DNA of 64,000 nucleotides, from assembly GCA_947568835.1 (NCBI GenBank), contig OX387607.1:15019701-15083700 (forward strand), in the 5' to 3' direction. This document shows positions 11,897-23,200 of this stretch, in pieces. Each line of letters opens with the position of its first letter. The stretch's first letter is position 1. Under the pieces are notes generated by a model. The model saw nothing but the letters and a program-made list of their open reading frames with translations. It was not told where the DNA came from and did no database searches. Made by a program: the position numbers and the translations under genes. This DNA comes from Protonemura montana. Taxonomy: Eukaryota > Arthropoda > Insecta > Plecoptera > Nemouridae.

Positions 11897-13030
11897 ATCC
11901 AGGTTTACTGGATACAACTAATCGGTCAAACCACTTGTCCGATCGCGACGAAACAAAAACTAGGCGACTCATCACGCTATTGTCAACAGATTGACGATTT
12001 TTTAAATCAAAAATATTATTTCGCCTGATAGTTACACGCGCTGAAAAAACAGTCTGTTCAAAGCCTTTTTCCAATGTTTTTCAGAAAAAAATCCGAATTA
12101 CCGTAGCAGCTGTGGATCCCAAATATCTTCAATCTGTTAACACAAACAAAATACACATAAAAACTACTCGAGCCGACCATTTTTAAAAGTCTTCCCTATG
12201 AGTTTTACCCAGCTTTTATAAATACAATATTTTAGAATGGATTTTCCGGAAAATTTTCACTAAATGAGATTTATTTAGTTGATGAAACAGTTTTTACCAA
12301 CCCCAATTAAAGAATAAAATATAGGTTTTTGTTCCCTGAATCCCCAGAAAAATAAGATGGAGGCGATACAACTCCCGTTAACCCCGGGGTTACATGCAAT
12401 GTTTCGCAAAGAAGCTCTAATTAATGCAGGATTAAACGCGGTGATTGCTGGAGGTTTTGATTGTTATCTTTGGATGTCATCGACGCCAATAAGAGAGCAG
12501 CAAATGCAGACTTTTTTCGCAATTCGGAGGAAGTCGTGGACTCGTGTAGGTACTCGTGGACTCGCCCAGTCGTGGAGTAATGAGATACAGAAAAGTCTAC
12601 CGGAAAAAAAAATATAGCAAATGGCTTAGTGGCAGATTCAACATTTTAACAATTCATAGTTACATTTAGAATATGTAGTTAATATACTTGTTAAACATAT
12701 GTCAAGAAAAAGTTTTGATTCACGTGATTGAATTTTTGAAAGATAGGAGGTATTTTTATCTGTATTTTTTTATTGGCTTATTGTATGGGCCTTATATTCT
12801 AGTTTATATATTTTTACAAGTCGGTAAAGTTGATGAAAATATAATAAAGGAATATAACTACTACTAGTACTACTAATAATAGTAGTGGTAATAATGGTAA
12901 AAGTAGTGATAGTTGTTAATTGACTCGGTTAGAGTTTTGTTGGTCCTCCTTTGAAGACAGTGGTAAAATCGAAAAAAGATTTCTGACCATCCCTATACTT
13001 CAAAACTTATGAAACAAACAGTAAAAATGC
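11897..13030. other. Gene-less stretch
   Basis: AT-rich, with a short (ACT/AAT)-type microsatellite near 12855-12900. An 86-aa ORF at 12357 has no recognisable feature. No exon is supported. Confidence 0.35.
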
Positions 13031-13175
13031 TATTTTTTTATTATCAACACTATTTAAATCCCGCGACAGGTGGAGATCGGCGTTCGAGTCCCCGTTTGGG
13101 CATCAATTTTTGAGACGGTTATAGTGTTGATAATAATAAAATACCCCGAGCATTGCAAGCGTTTGCAATTTAAAT
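13031..13175 (+). repeat. Fold-back tRNA-like SINE
   Basis: A plus-oriented tRNA-SINE body (CCGCGACAGGTGGAGATCGG, GTTCGAGTCCCCGTTTGGGC) has its normal tail at 13121-13142. An inverted copy of that tail sits at 13031-13053, so the element has terminal inverted repeats of about 22 bp. Beyond the tail, a palindromic segment (GCATTGCAAGCGTTTGCAAT) is shared with the copy near 15.65 kb. Confidence 0.7.
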
Positions 13176-13814
13176 CAAATGAATCAGATTACTGTCTGTA
13201 TATTGTTTTTATGATGCAAATGGACAATAATAATAATAATAATTATTATTATCTAAGTGAAAATGCTCGTCGTTCTCTACAATTTCAATCAAAGACAACC
13301 ACGCAATAAATCAAGAATAAATTAGCTACCCGCTCAAGGGCAATACCCTAGTTAATTATTACAGTAATTACATCCCAGTACGGTGAGGTGCACATAAATT
13401 ATTTTTAAAATTACAACCCTGAGAGTTCAGTACTAAGTATTCCTTCCCACCCTCCACCAACCGTTTTTAAGTCACGTGGTCGACGCTTCTGCACGTGAAC
13501 TTGCCGTGTGATAAAGTTGGGCCAGATCAATAACTAACTGCAGAACGAACAATTGGTACCAAGGACTGAGAAATAGTTCATCATAATGGTGCAAAGTTAT
13601 CTATAGAGAAGCTTTTGTTAGTTGATCTATGGGGCCAAGCGCGTGGCAGGGAAAGCAGGATTTTTTTTTGAGGTTTTTGGTAAAGGCAATGAAATCAATT
13701 AAGATTAGCATTAAATTTCGCATGATTCGCTTTGATACTTTTCTACTTTCCGTTGCACGAAGGTAGATTTTTGACTACATAATATAAATTTCGTAAGCCG
13801 CTTTATTTTATTAT

Positions 13815-13984
13815 TTTGTGGTGTTTTGCGACGCACTATTTTGACAACTGGTCATGTAGCACTGGTCTAATGGCGTCGATGAATGTGTGAATGATGATGA
13901 GGATGATGATGAACCTAACCTAGCCTAGAAGGGAGGAGGTGAAACCCGGTGCCGGCACGTAGCCTACTCCTGTCGAAGAGCACG
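13815..13984 (-). repeat. 5S-derived SINE, 3' half only
   Basis: The complement of the 3' half of the 14680-15187 copy, from the CTACGTGCCGGCACCGGG region to the end. It lies about 1 kb from that copy in inverted orientation. The 5S-like head is missing. Confidence 0.7.
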
Positions 13985-14679
13985 TATATTTTTTTAAGGT
14001 GCTTAAATGTGAAATTTCAAGAAAAACACGTTGAGAAAATTCATATCTCAGAATTATTGAAAAATATAAACATATTATACAGTTCTGCAAAACTTAAATA
14101 CAATATGACTTGCAGAAGATACTCTATACACGATTTTTTATCGGAGCAAAGACGAAATTTTGGTTATTCAGGAAATTTTCTTTATCTATTTGATTAATTT
14201 TGCTGGAAATGAGCTTGTTGAGAATGGAGAGATTCCAGCACTGGTCGTGCTATGGCATGTCAAAATTGCAAACCATGGTTCTTATCTTCAGGATCTTATC
14301 TTAATAAACTTAACAAATATATATCAAACATATTCTTTCACCCACGAGGATAGATCAAGAAAAGCAGTATAGACAATGAAACGTATGGGAGGTAATTGCA
14401 TTTGTATCATATTCATTTACCATAAGATCATCATTATTTTTATAATAAATGTTTGGTAAAACCAAGGCACAAAATATACACTTAAAAGTGAATCACATTT
14501 GGTAATTGATTTTTAGTTACTCGAAACTAAAACTAACATGAAAAAAACTAATATACACAAATATAATTACCTAAAGACGTCAATACGTTATCGGTATGGG
14601 TGCTTGTGGGAAGCTACGGAGACATTCAAGGTCACAGTGCTGACTTCACCCATGAGTCCACCCTTAAGTTCAAATAAAA

Positions 14680-15187
14680 CGGTTTGGTGTGTTGGAAACA
14701 CCGGTTCCATTGAGATCACCGACGTTAAGCAACACTGCGCTGAGTCAGGCATTGGATGGGTGACCATCATACACATGACCAGTTCTGTTCGGGAGAGAGG
14801 TTATAGGGATGAAAGTTAAGCAACCCTGCACTGAGTCAGGTATTGGATTGGTGACAATCATACACGTGACCCGTTCTGTTCGGGAGAGAGGTTGGAGGGA
14901 TGAAAGTTAGTGCAGCAACTTTACTCGCCTTGCTTATCAACCTTTCAACAGCATGGATTTGTAGAGGAATCCTGTTGTTCGCGTTGTACCGTTCTTCGGA
15001 AGGGACGTTAAGCCGGTGGTCCCCTTGGTGCTGTTCGACAGGAGTAGGCTACGTGCCGGCACCGGGTTTCTCATCCTCCGTTTTCGGCTAGGCTTGGTTC
15101 ATCATCATCCACTCATTCACCGACGCCATTAGACCTGTACCGCATGGCCAGATATAAAAACAGTGCCTCGTTAAACACCACAAATGA
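14680..15187 (+). repeat. 5S rRNA-derived SINE, two head units, near full length
   Basis: Starts GGTTTGGTGTGTTGGAAACA, followed by a 5S-like head with A-box (GTTAAGCAACACTGCGCTG) and C-box (GCATTGGATGGGTGACC) equivalents. A second head unit follows from about 14813. The body then has GTTCTTCGGAAGGGACGTTA and GTGCCGGCACCGGGTTTC, and a 3' end CTCGTTAAACACCACAAAT. The head matches positions of about 25-95 of eukaryotic 5S rRNA, so this is a SINE3-type element with a type 1 pol III promoter. The family name is not known to me. Confidence 0.8.
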
Positions 15188-15189
15188 AA

Positions 15190-15657
15190 TAATCGAATTT
15201 AATTTTTCTTCACTTACCAGAGGGACACGAGTGCAATAAATGTAAGATTTTATCGACATCACAAAATCAGTGTCGTCCACAATTTCTTAATAAAGAAAAC
15301 GAAACATTTGCAACGAATGAAACGCGCTGAGTGGTTTTGCTCGTTTCACTTCCGCGGGGGCAAGGGTATTTTTTGCGAGACCAGGAAATTGCTGACGGAC
15401 CTTCGTGATATCGTGCCAACGGAAAACTTGGCAAATCCAAACTCAGACGTTTTCCCTGGTAAACATTCAGAGGGTCATGTGCAGCTAGCCAATCAGGTCA
15501 CGTGATACGCTCGGTTTGACATGCACTGCACTCCATCGGACTTGTGTTTCGCAAATTGATTAGCATCAATTTCATTTTTGCATTTTTATTTTGCTACGTG
15601 TTTTCTTTAGGAAAGATGTCGAATTTTAGATGAAATCTTATTTAAATTGCAAACGCT
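15190..15657. other. Unassigned, promoter-like stretch
   Basis: A GC-richer segment (15300-15550) with a CCAATCAGG box and an overlapping CACGTG E-box (15487-15504). It may be a promoter or 5' exon. The 65-aa ORF at 15308 is not recognisable, and no gene can be attached. Confidence 0.25.
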
Positions 15658-15895
15658 TGCAATGCGCGGGGTATTTTTATTTTTATGAACACTATAACCG
15701 TCTCAAAAATTGATGCCCAATCGGGGACTCGAACCCCGATCTCCACATGTCGCGGGTGTTGTTCTAACCCATTGAGCTACTTGGACACTGGCTTTTTGAG
15801 ACGATTTTAGTGTATTTGATGAGAATGACGGATCTCCAAGTCCCCGTTTGGGCATCGATTCTTGAGACGGTTATAGTGTTCATAATAATAAAATG
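15638..15895 (-). repeat. Fold-back tRNA-like SINE with ~55-bp inverted ends
   Basis: A minus-strand copy contains a full tRNA-like cloverleaf at 15714-15787: acceptor TGTCCAA pairs with TTGGGCA, A-box TAGCTCAATGGG, and T-arm CGGGGTTCGAGTCCCCG. Its 5' region is cut at GGAGATCCGTCATT. The sequence then passes directly into a plus-strand copy of the 3' half (15841-15895). Left (about 15671-15727) and right ends are therefore inverted repeats of about 55 bp. Confidence 0.75.
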
Positions 15896-17260
15896 TCGAA
15901 TTGTATTTGGGAACGATTCTGGTCATTCTTCTCATCGACCACATCGACCACGGTCTGGGGGGATGAATTCGTGTTTAAAAAATTGATAACAGGCAAATTT
16001 GTTTCATAAACAACATTACTTTTTTATTTTTATATCGTAGCCATTGCATTTACCGTTTTTTTTTTAGTTTTTTTTTTTTAGAAAATTCCTGCAAGAATGT
16101 AATCGGGTAAATTCTGTTTTGTTTCGTGTGTTCTTCAACCAATTTGTTACACAATTGAACAGTTTTTTTGCGTTTCAACCGGCAATTTAGTTTGGCGGAT
16201 AAAACATAAAATAATATCTTCTTTCATCGCACGAATCCATGTTTAATAAAATAATGGCCATGCATTTTCTGCAAATAGATCAGCACTAACAATTTCACTT
16301 TTTAAATTTTTCTTTTACCCACAATGTTCTAAAGTATGCCTAACCCTGTAATTTCTTAGGTTTCCTCCCAATTTTCTGCACTGAACCAACTTAGTTCGTG
16401 ACTCAGGCACGTATGCAATTTATTTTCGGCAAGTTGAAAACATATTTTTCTACCACATGCACGTCTCTCTTTGGCCGTGGTACGTGCCGCGGTTTCTTTC
16501 AGAGATTTTCAATCACATGGAAAATGATGGATAGCAACATAAAAATACGAAGGAGATATTTTCTTCGGAAACCTCTTATCTGAGCGATGGAAAAATATTG
16601 AAAAAAAAAATGCGATGCTTGAAGTTAAAAGATGTTTTAACCAAATAGAATTACTTTGAGGTAGAAAGTTTGAGTCAAAAGTGTTTCCAGTAGGCACTGG
16701 AATTTATAAAACAATGTCTAAGATTTCAGCCATAACGCACGGCCCCTCCATTGGCGCGAAAATAGGACATGAATTTGATAAAATCATGACACATTGATTT
16801 GGTTGATGCGCTGCAATTTCTGAATGGAACTTTTGATTGAAATGTATTTTGTTTGTGTCCCTGGATGATCAACGAATGTAATACGGAGAATAAATATTTA
16901 TTTTCAATCGGTCAAATGTACTATACATACTCCTAGCACATGTGCTTGGGGTCGAGCAACGCATATGTGTTTTATTCTTATGTGCTATAGTTTTGCTTAA
17001 CATCCCAGCCGAAAAAAAGGTAGCTTTGGCCATTTTTATTCGGGGCTTTAGCAACAAAAGATTTTTTTAAAGTAATTCTTGTAATTTGAATTAATATCTT
17101 GGGTTCAGAAATAAGTGGTCAAATTTAATTACTAAATAAATAAAAAAAATCATTTAAAAATACCTCGTCTAATAACGTCACGATAGTTAAAAATTTCTGC
17201 GAAACGTTCAAAAATAAATTGATTAAATTCCCGGTAATGAACGCTCAAGAACAACTTTAA

Positions 17261-17475
17261 CATTTCATTATTATCAAAACTATAACCGTCTCAAAAATTG
17301 ATGCCCAAACGGGGTTTCAAACCCCAATCTGCACCTATCGCGGGTATTGCTCTAACCAATTGAGCTACTTGAACACTGGCTTTTTGAGACGATTTTAGTA
17401 TATTTGATGAGAATGACAGATCTCCAAGGAGTAGAACCAAGAGACTGTGAATACTCACAGTCACTCTGATTCTAG
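17261..17475 (-). repeat. tRNA-like SINE, near full length
   Basis: Minus-strand copy with a complete cloverleaf at 17302-17375. Upstream of the tRNA part it keeps the roughly 100-bp 5' region, which includes a hairpin GACTGTGAGTATTCACAGTC (8-bp stem) also present in the 49146 copy with one change. The tail is ATAATAATG-like. Two such copies let the full element be seen as 5' hairpin region, tRNA-like core, AT tail. Confidence 0.75.
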
Positions 17476-19969
17476 TGACGCTATATCACGTCACAACCTG
17501 TCAATCTCCAGTAACTTCAATTTGACGTTGGATTCGTTGCTGTATTGTTGTTATTGAATGTACTTACTCTTGACTTTATAAACTCATGTCTAGTACATCA
17601 GCTGAGCCACATAAATAAACAAATAATAAGCGCACAATGTAAGTTGACAAGTGCCCGTATCTCCGTGCACCGCATGACCTAGTTACCAAACTAACGATCA
17701 ATATTTCGATAAGAATCCGATGACAGGATGTCAAGTTGATGACTCAAGAAAGACCTAGATATCCTGGAAGTCAAGTTCAAGCCAAGGAACATTCACAAGC
17801 AAAAGCAAATGTTATTCTCGTTTCAAAATAACCACAATTAGTACATAAAAGAGAAATTCAGTTTTGTGCCTGTCAATTTCTAGCGCTGATATAGGTATAT
17901 ATATTTTTTTTGTATTTGAAATCGTTTTTAGCCTTGATTTCATCACCTTTAATACTGAAGAAAAATGACCAGGTCTTGATAGCAAAACAGCGACAATTAA
18001 TTAAATTGGGTACAAAGAATTGCCAATTACTAAGTTCATACCTGATGACGTCCAGTCCGTGAATTCCTAGAATAGCAGTAATAAAGTAATTTCGATGATG
18101 AAAGCTCATGTACCTGCTGGTCTGATACCATCGGGCATTCATCAGAGCAGGTCGAAAATATTACCCAGTCGGGCTTGAAAATAGAATCGCAGTCGATTAC
18201 CTAATCCAACCGGCGCGCTATACAACGAGACTTTTCGAAAAGTTGGTCAGATTAATGTGGGTTTATGTTTTTCAACATAGCATTTCACTTAGAGCTGGTC
18301 GCAAACAGAGAACGAGAATTTATCTTTTTTAATCTTAATATCTGCAGGGTGATCGGCCTTGCTGGTTCGTGACTCCAGCTGGCATGGTCCCAGTGGTGCA
18401 ACCATGGCATTATCATATGTACTCTTATGTTTCTAAGATGGTCATTTTCGTTGCCAACTTTAAATTCGAGAAATAACATCAAGCAAAGGTGATTTAAATG
18501 TGGATTGTAACGGGCGTTTTTCGCGTCCGGGCGATTTTTTTTCAGATGTAGGAATTTTCAGAAAATTTAAATATTTTATTAAAATCGAGAAATTTTTGGT
18601 ACCAAAAAACTCATATTAACTGCGTTAAATCCCAACACAGGCCTACAACCTAAAAAAAATTTAAAAATCCTCGTCTAAGATGGTTTGGTCTATGGGATGC
18701 ACTTTCTCAAACAATTCCGTTCCCTTATAAGAATGAAAAACAAAACAGAGTCATGTGGTAAACGAATCCTAGGACCTTTCTTCTCTAAATGTTTCCAGAT
18801 AAATGAGAAGATATAGATCAGAAGCTGTTTTTTATCCTGAAGTATTCTTTTCTCAGCTATCATCATCTTATGCACCTAGAAAAAAATGATAAAACAGGGT
18901 TTTAGTGGACCCCAAAGACGCTGCTTATTGCATTCGGTGGCGTGCATTCGACCTGTATTGCCTTATTCTTGAGGTCTGCACGCCACTAAAGAGCATCGGA
19001 TAGAAAAGTGTGGGGCGTCGGGACGCTCGTGTTGGCGTCGCGAGGGAAACACTGGAAAGCTTGAGCCCGATCGGGCATAAATACACAAAGCTGCACGATA
19101 CCTATGTTTGCGATGATAAGAAGCAGCAAGCTACTCGAGATGTTAGGGGGTCTCGAGTCTTTAGGGAGGGGTTTGTTTATTCTAAAAGTAGAACAGTAAA
19201 ATAATTACACCTGAAGACAGATTGATATCTGAAAGTCTAATTTGCATTACATCACTAGAGTTGAAAAGAGGTTTTACAGATCGTTCAAACTGGACATGCT
19301 AAAATTTGACCGACCTAGAATCCAATAATAAATTAGTTCCGTGAACCAGTCTAGACCTTTGCCCTCAATTTTAGCTTGGTTATGAGCCCAAATGTTTGTC
19401 AGTTCTAAAATTCAGAGCAGAGCCAGTTTTTTAAACCATTTTTCAATAACGATTTCCAAAATATTAAAAGAGAATCAAGAATTTTTTAGCAATACCTCCC
19501 TGGTAGTAAAAATTATCTTCAATATTTAGATCTAGCTTGGATCTAACTAATTTAGATCTATAAGACTTAATCAGATACTTGATCTAACTTAACAGGCTGA
19601 TAATGTCTAGGAGATGGGCGAGATTTTAGGTATTAGCAGGTTTGTAACCTATCATAGGGATGGAGTATGATGGTTTGGTTACGGGACTCTTAATCAATCA
19701 ATTAATATGCGAGGGAAAAAAGGAATTTGAAACCTTATAAATACCGGAAGACAAACATGAGCAATTTGCATGTTGACAATAACTATTTGAACTGGGTTTT
19801 GAATGCCAAGTGAAGAACAACTACATTTCCCAGTTTAACTGCAAGTGTCAGCAATTATTTATATATAAAGGCTGTGCGCATGTGAAATGCTTAGCCAAAT
19901 CATGCATATGGCTAGAAATAAAAGTTGATATGACTTTAGTCGTTACAGTAATTACAATGTTTCATATTT
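17476..19969. other. Gene-less stretch with weak exon-like pieces
   Basis: Mostly AT-rich. Minus-strand 18034-18139 reads open (MNARWYQTSRYMSFHHRNYF...) and ends at a GTATGA donor, but no in-phase partner was found. A hairpin lies at 18937-18986. A CpG-richer segment lies at about 18990-19180. Repeat A is at 19770-19835. No gene is supported. Confidence 0.35.
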
Positions 19970-20242
19970 TCCAGATCAGTGGTTCGTATTCTGATGTCAA
20001 ACGCACCTTCATGGATTATTCCATCGAGACACCCTCGCTCGCCACCTGCCTCAACACCCTCTCAGAATCACATAAGCCAGAACCAGGATAACCTCCAATA
20101 ACCAAGCCCGCCACACAAAATGACAAAACATCGGTCCAAGCACGAGCCTTCATCCACAAACAGTAACTTTGACAACTACAAAGGTGCATCAAAAGTGAGA
20201 GTGCAGTTTTTTTGAGGTGCAAGTGCAAGTGTTTAGTGCATT

Positions 20243-23200
20243 ATGAACGAAGAAAGATGGCGACTGCATGCTGACGAAGAGAGCAACGCGTTCTATGGCG
20301 AGTGTGCGGAACTCCACGAGAACAATAGGAAGTTGATGAAAGTTCTGCGTGGCATTTTGTCGTCGTTGAAGAGTAGGGAGATTCTAGAAGGCCAGCAGGT
20401 AAGGTTCGATGCTCTTGGGAGTAACTATCATGTCATAAAGGGTGTTAATTCTACCTATCAAGGTAGTTTAAAGGTCACACAACCAGTTATTAGCCTTTTT
20501 GGTATCGGAAAGATACCTTTGAGTCTAATACAATCATGTTTAGAGCGTCCAGCATCTTTCTCCCCACGACGCTTTGAATGTGCTGATGACGCTGTCGATA
20601 CAAAAGCACTGGCTTGGCTTGAACGCGATAATAATACCACAATATGATTCAGCCAGAATTGCTAGAAGATTGAAAAACTTTTTTCTAGCAATGAAAACTC
20701 ACGTTTGTTAAGAAATCGTGGACAGCAAAAGTTAAAAAGCTATCGCGCCACACGATTAAAGGCCCAAATTTATAAAACATGCCAGTTTCTAACTCGGTTT
20801 TCATTAAATTGATTTTTACGGTGTTTTCTTGAGTGACATTCTGAAACATGTCTGTCTAAAAACTCGATAAAATCAAGGAATTAATAAATTACCCTGCAAC
20901 ATTTCCAGACCCTCGACTCAACCGTCGAACTTTTCTCGACGATAGTTGACTCCTACCAAGCTCTGGCCTCGCGCACCCTTCCCTACGAGCTCCCAAAGTC
21001 CACCCCCAGTCGACCCAAACCTATCCCACCCGTAGATCCTTTCACCCCCGAGGTCGAGCCCGAGTTGGGGTATTCTTTGAACCCCGAGCCGCCACCCCCG
21101 GCGCCGATCTCTTCAGAAGTCATCAGCTACAAGACCAGACGGTGTCGGGAGAAGCTTTGGCAGGAGAAGATGACCATCGTGTTCATGGTACACCAGCTTG
21201 TGAACGACATGCTGGACGGTGTTCATGACAGCCACAATCTTAGCCAAGTTTTCAGGTAAGGGAATGTGCTCCTAATAATAAAAGATCCAGCTCATTGGAA
21301 GCATTTGCAGTTGAAATAATATTGCATATCTTAGATGACTGTTTTCCAACGGAGTATTGTTGTCAGAAAACATCCTAAAAACCTGTTTTTCTGTGGTTTT
21401 CTAAGATTCTAACAGCCTGTTTATTTGTTGTTAGCCTGGTAAAAGCCAATCAAAAGTTGCCTTTTGTTTGTTAACAGTCTGTTACTTACTTAACGTAAAA
21501 TTATTATGTTATTTGCAAATAATTACATTCTTTTTTTGGGAACACTGTCACAATCTCAAAAATGTCTACCCAAAACCCAAGTACACAAGAAAGCCTCTCA
21601 ATTAGCTAAGTGCTCAATTACCTAAGACGGTTAGAGCAATATAGAGACCGGGGTTCGATTACTTGATTGGGTGTACTTCTTTGAAAGGGTGGGGTAGTGT
21701 TCACTCATAATAAAACACAAACATACCCGTGAGAATGCAAAAAAAAATGCTTACCGCTTATAAAGATAACCACAAAGTGAATCACAAGTTCATTTTGACA
21801 AATAATACACATTCCAATGTAATAAAAACACAGCTGATAGTTGCGGCATTACACTCAGAATAAATTGAAGCAATTAGTTCAGTTGTTACCAGAGAATTAT
21901 GTACCTACTCCTGTGTTGCTAGTGAAATGGCGTTGTTGGTTACTATAATCGATGGTTAAACCTGTTATAACTGGCCAGTTATAGCACTGTGAATTGTAAA
22001 GTCGTTATCAATAGGAAACCTGTGATTTTGTTATCAACGCAATGGAAATTATTACAAAGATAAGTGAAGGTGAAGGAAGAGGACTAAATAGCAGAATATT
22101 TCCACTGGGTCACCTGAAAACGACAAGGTTAAACATTGACATCTCGAACAAAATTTCTACTTCTGGAAACAAATTGAAAACCGTGTGTTTTGTTTACTGC
22201 TAAGTAAAAACAACCAATTTTCGCGAAGTGAAACAATTGAAGCCAGCTACTTCATCAAGGGTGGTCACAGTTATGCAGGGTGATAACTTCTTTCGCTCTT
22301 GATGAACTAGCAGGAACAAGTTGCTAAACTTCAGGTAAATACGCTGTTTTTAATTAGCTAGAAGAAAAGCCAGTTTATAAAATGTATTATTAAAACTAGT
22401 TCTCAATTTAGATTAAGTAGACATGAGTCTAAAAACCATAATGCTTCCCGCTGAATTTTATAGATGGAGGAGCCAAGTTTGATCTGCGGGTTGCATTTAG
22501 GCGTTCGTGAGTGGAGGAGCCAAGTCTGCTGTGTTGGTTGCATTTAGGAGTTGTTGGACATGCGGCAAAAACCAGAAGTTTAAAAGTGGGAAATTTTCTT
22601 GAAGAAAGCAAGTAATATTTGAAAACTGATCCAGACCTTGTCACTTGTTGCAGACTCTCGGTCCTGTTCAACGAACTGCTTGCCGTCTGCTCAGAGCACG
22701 ACAAGGGTATCGGCACCTCGTGCAAGAACACGTGTCCAGTATTACTGCACCCTCTGCGCAAGCTGTCAATCACCCGTCTCCTTCAAATCATTGCTCAACG
22801 ACGTGCGGAGAGCGCCTGTCATGGCGTCGCAGAGGCGTTGCTCGACAACTATAAGGTCTGTCTTGTCTGACTCACTTATTTTAATAACCTCGATAGCGGT
22901 TGCCATAGAGATGCTTTGAAGCCAAGGCCGCCATCTTGAGATTCCCTGATTGAAAGTTCTTTCAAAGAGCCCGTGATATTTTAAGTGTTTTCAATCGTTT
23001 CTTTTTCGGTTTTCATAGTTTTCACAACTTAAATGGTGAAAATTAGTTGAAAACTTATTTCAAAATCTCTAAGATAAGCTTTGAAATCATATGGACACAT
23101 CAGATTTAGAGATTCAACAATTGATTGCCTCACTTCAATTTTTGATCAGCTGGCTGAATCCTATGCTCTATCCAGGTTATTTGAGATCTGCTGGCTGGAT

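Noticed and set aside
12357-12617. 86-aa ORF
   Set aside because: No motif, no splice partner. It lies in repeat-rich gene-less DNA.
15714-15787. Functional tRNA gene (also 17302-17375)
   Set aside because: The cloverleaf folds, but the usual U33 is replaced by G in the anticodon loop, no pol III terminator follows at once, and the same sequence recurs in dispersed SINE copies.
19976-20091. Coding exon upstream of the CCDC142-like start
   Set aside because: The open frame ends in TAA before the 20243 ATG and has no in-phase donor. More likely 5' UTR with a short upstream ORF.
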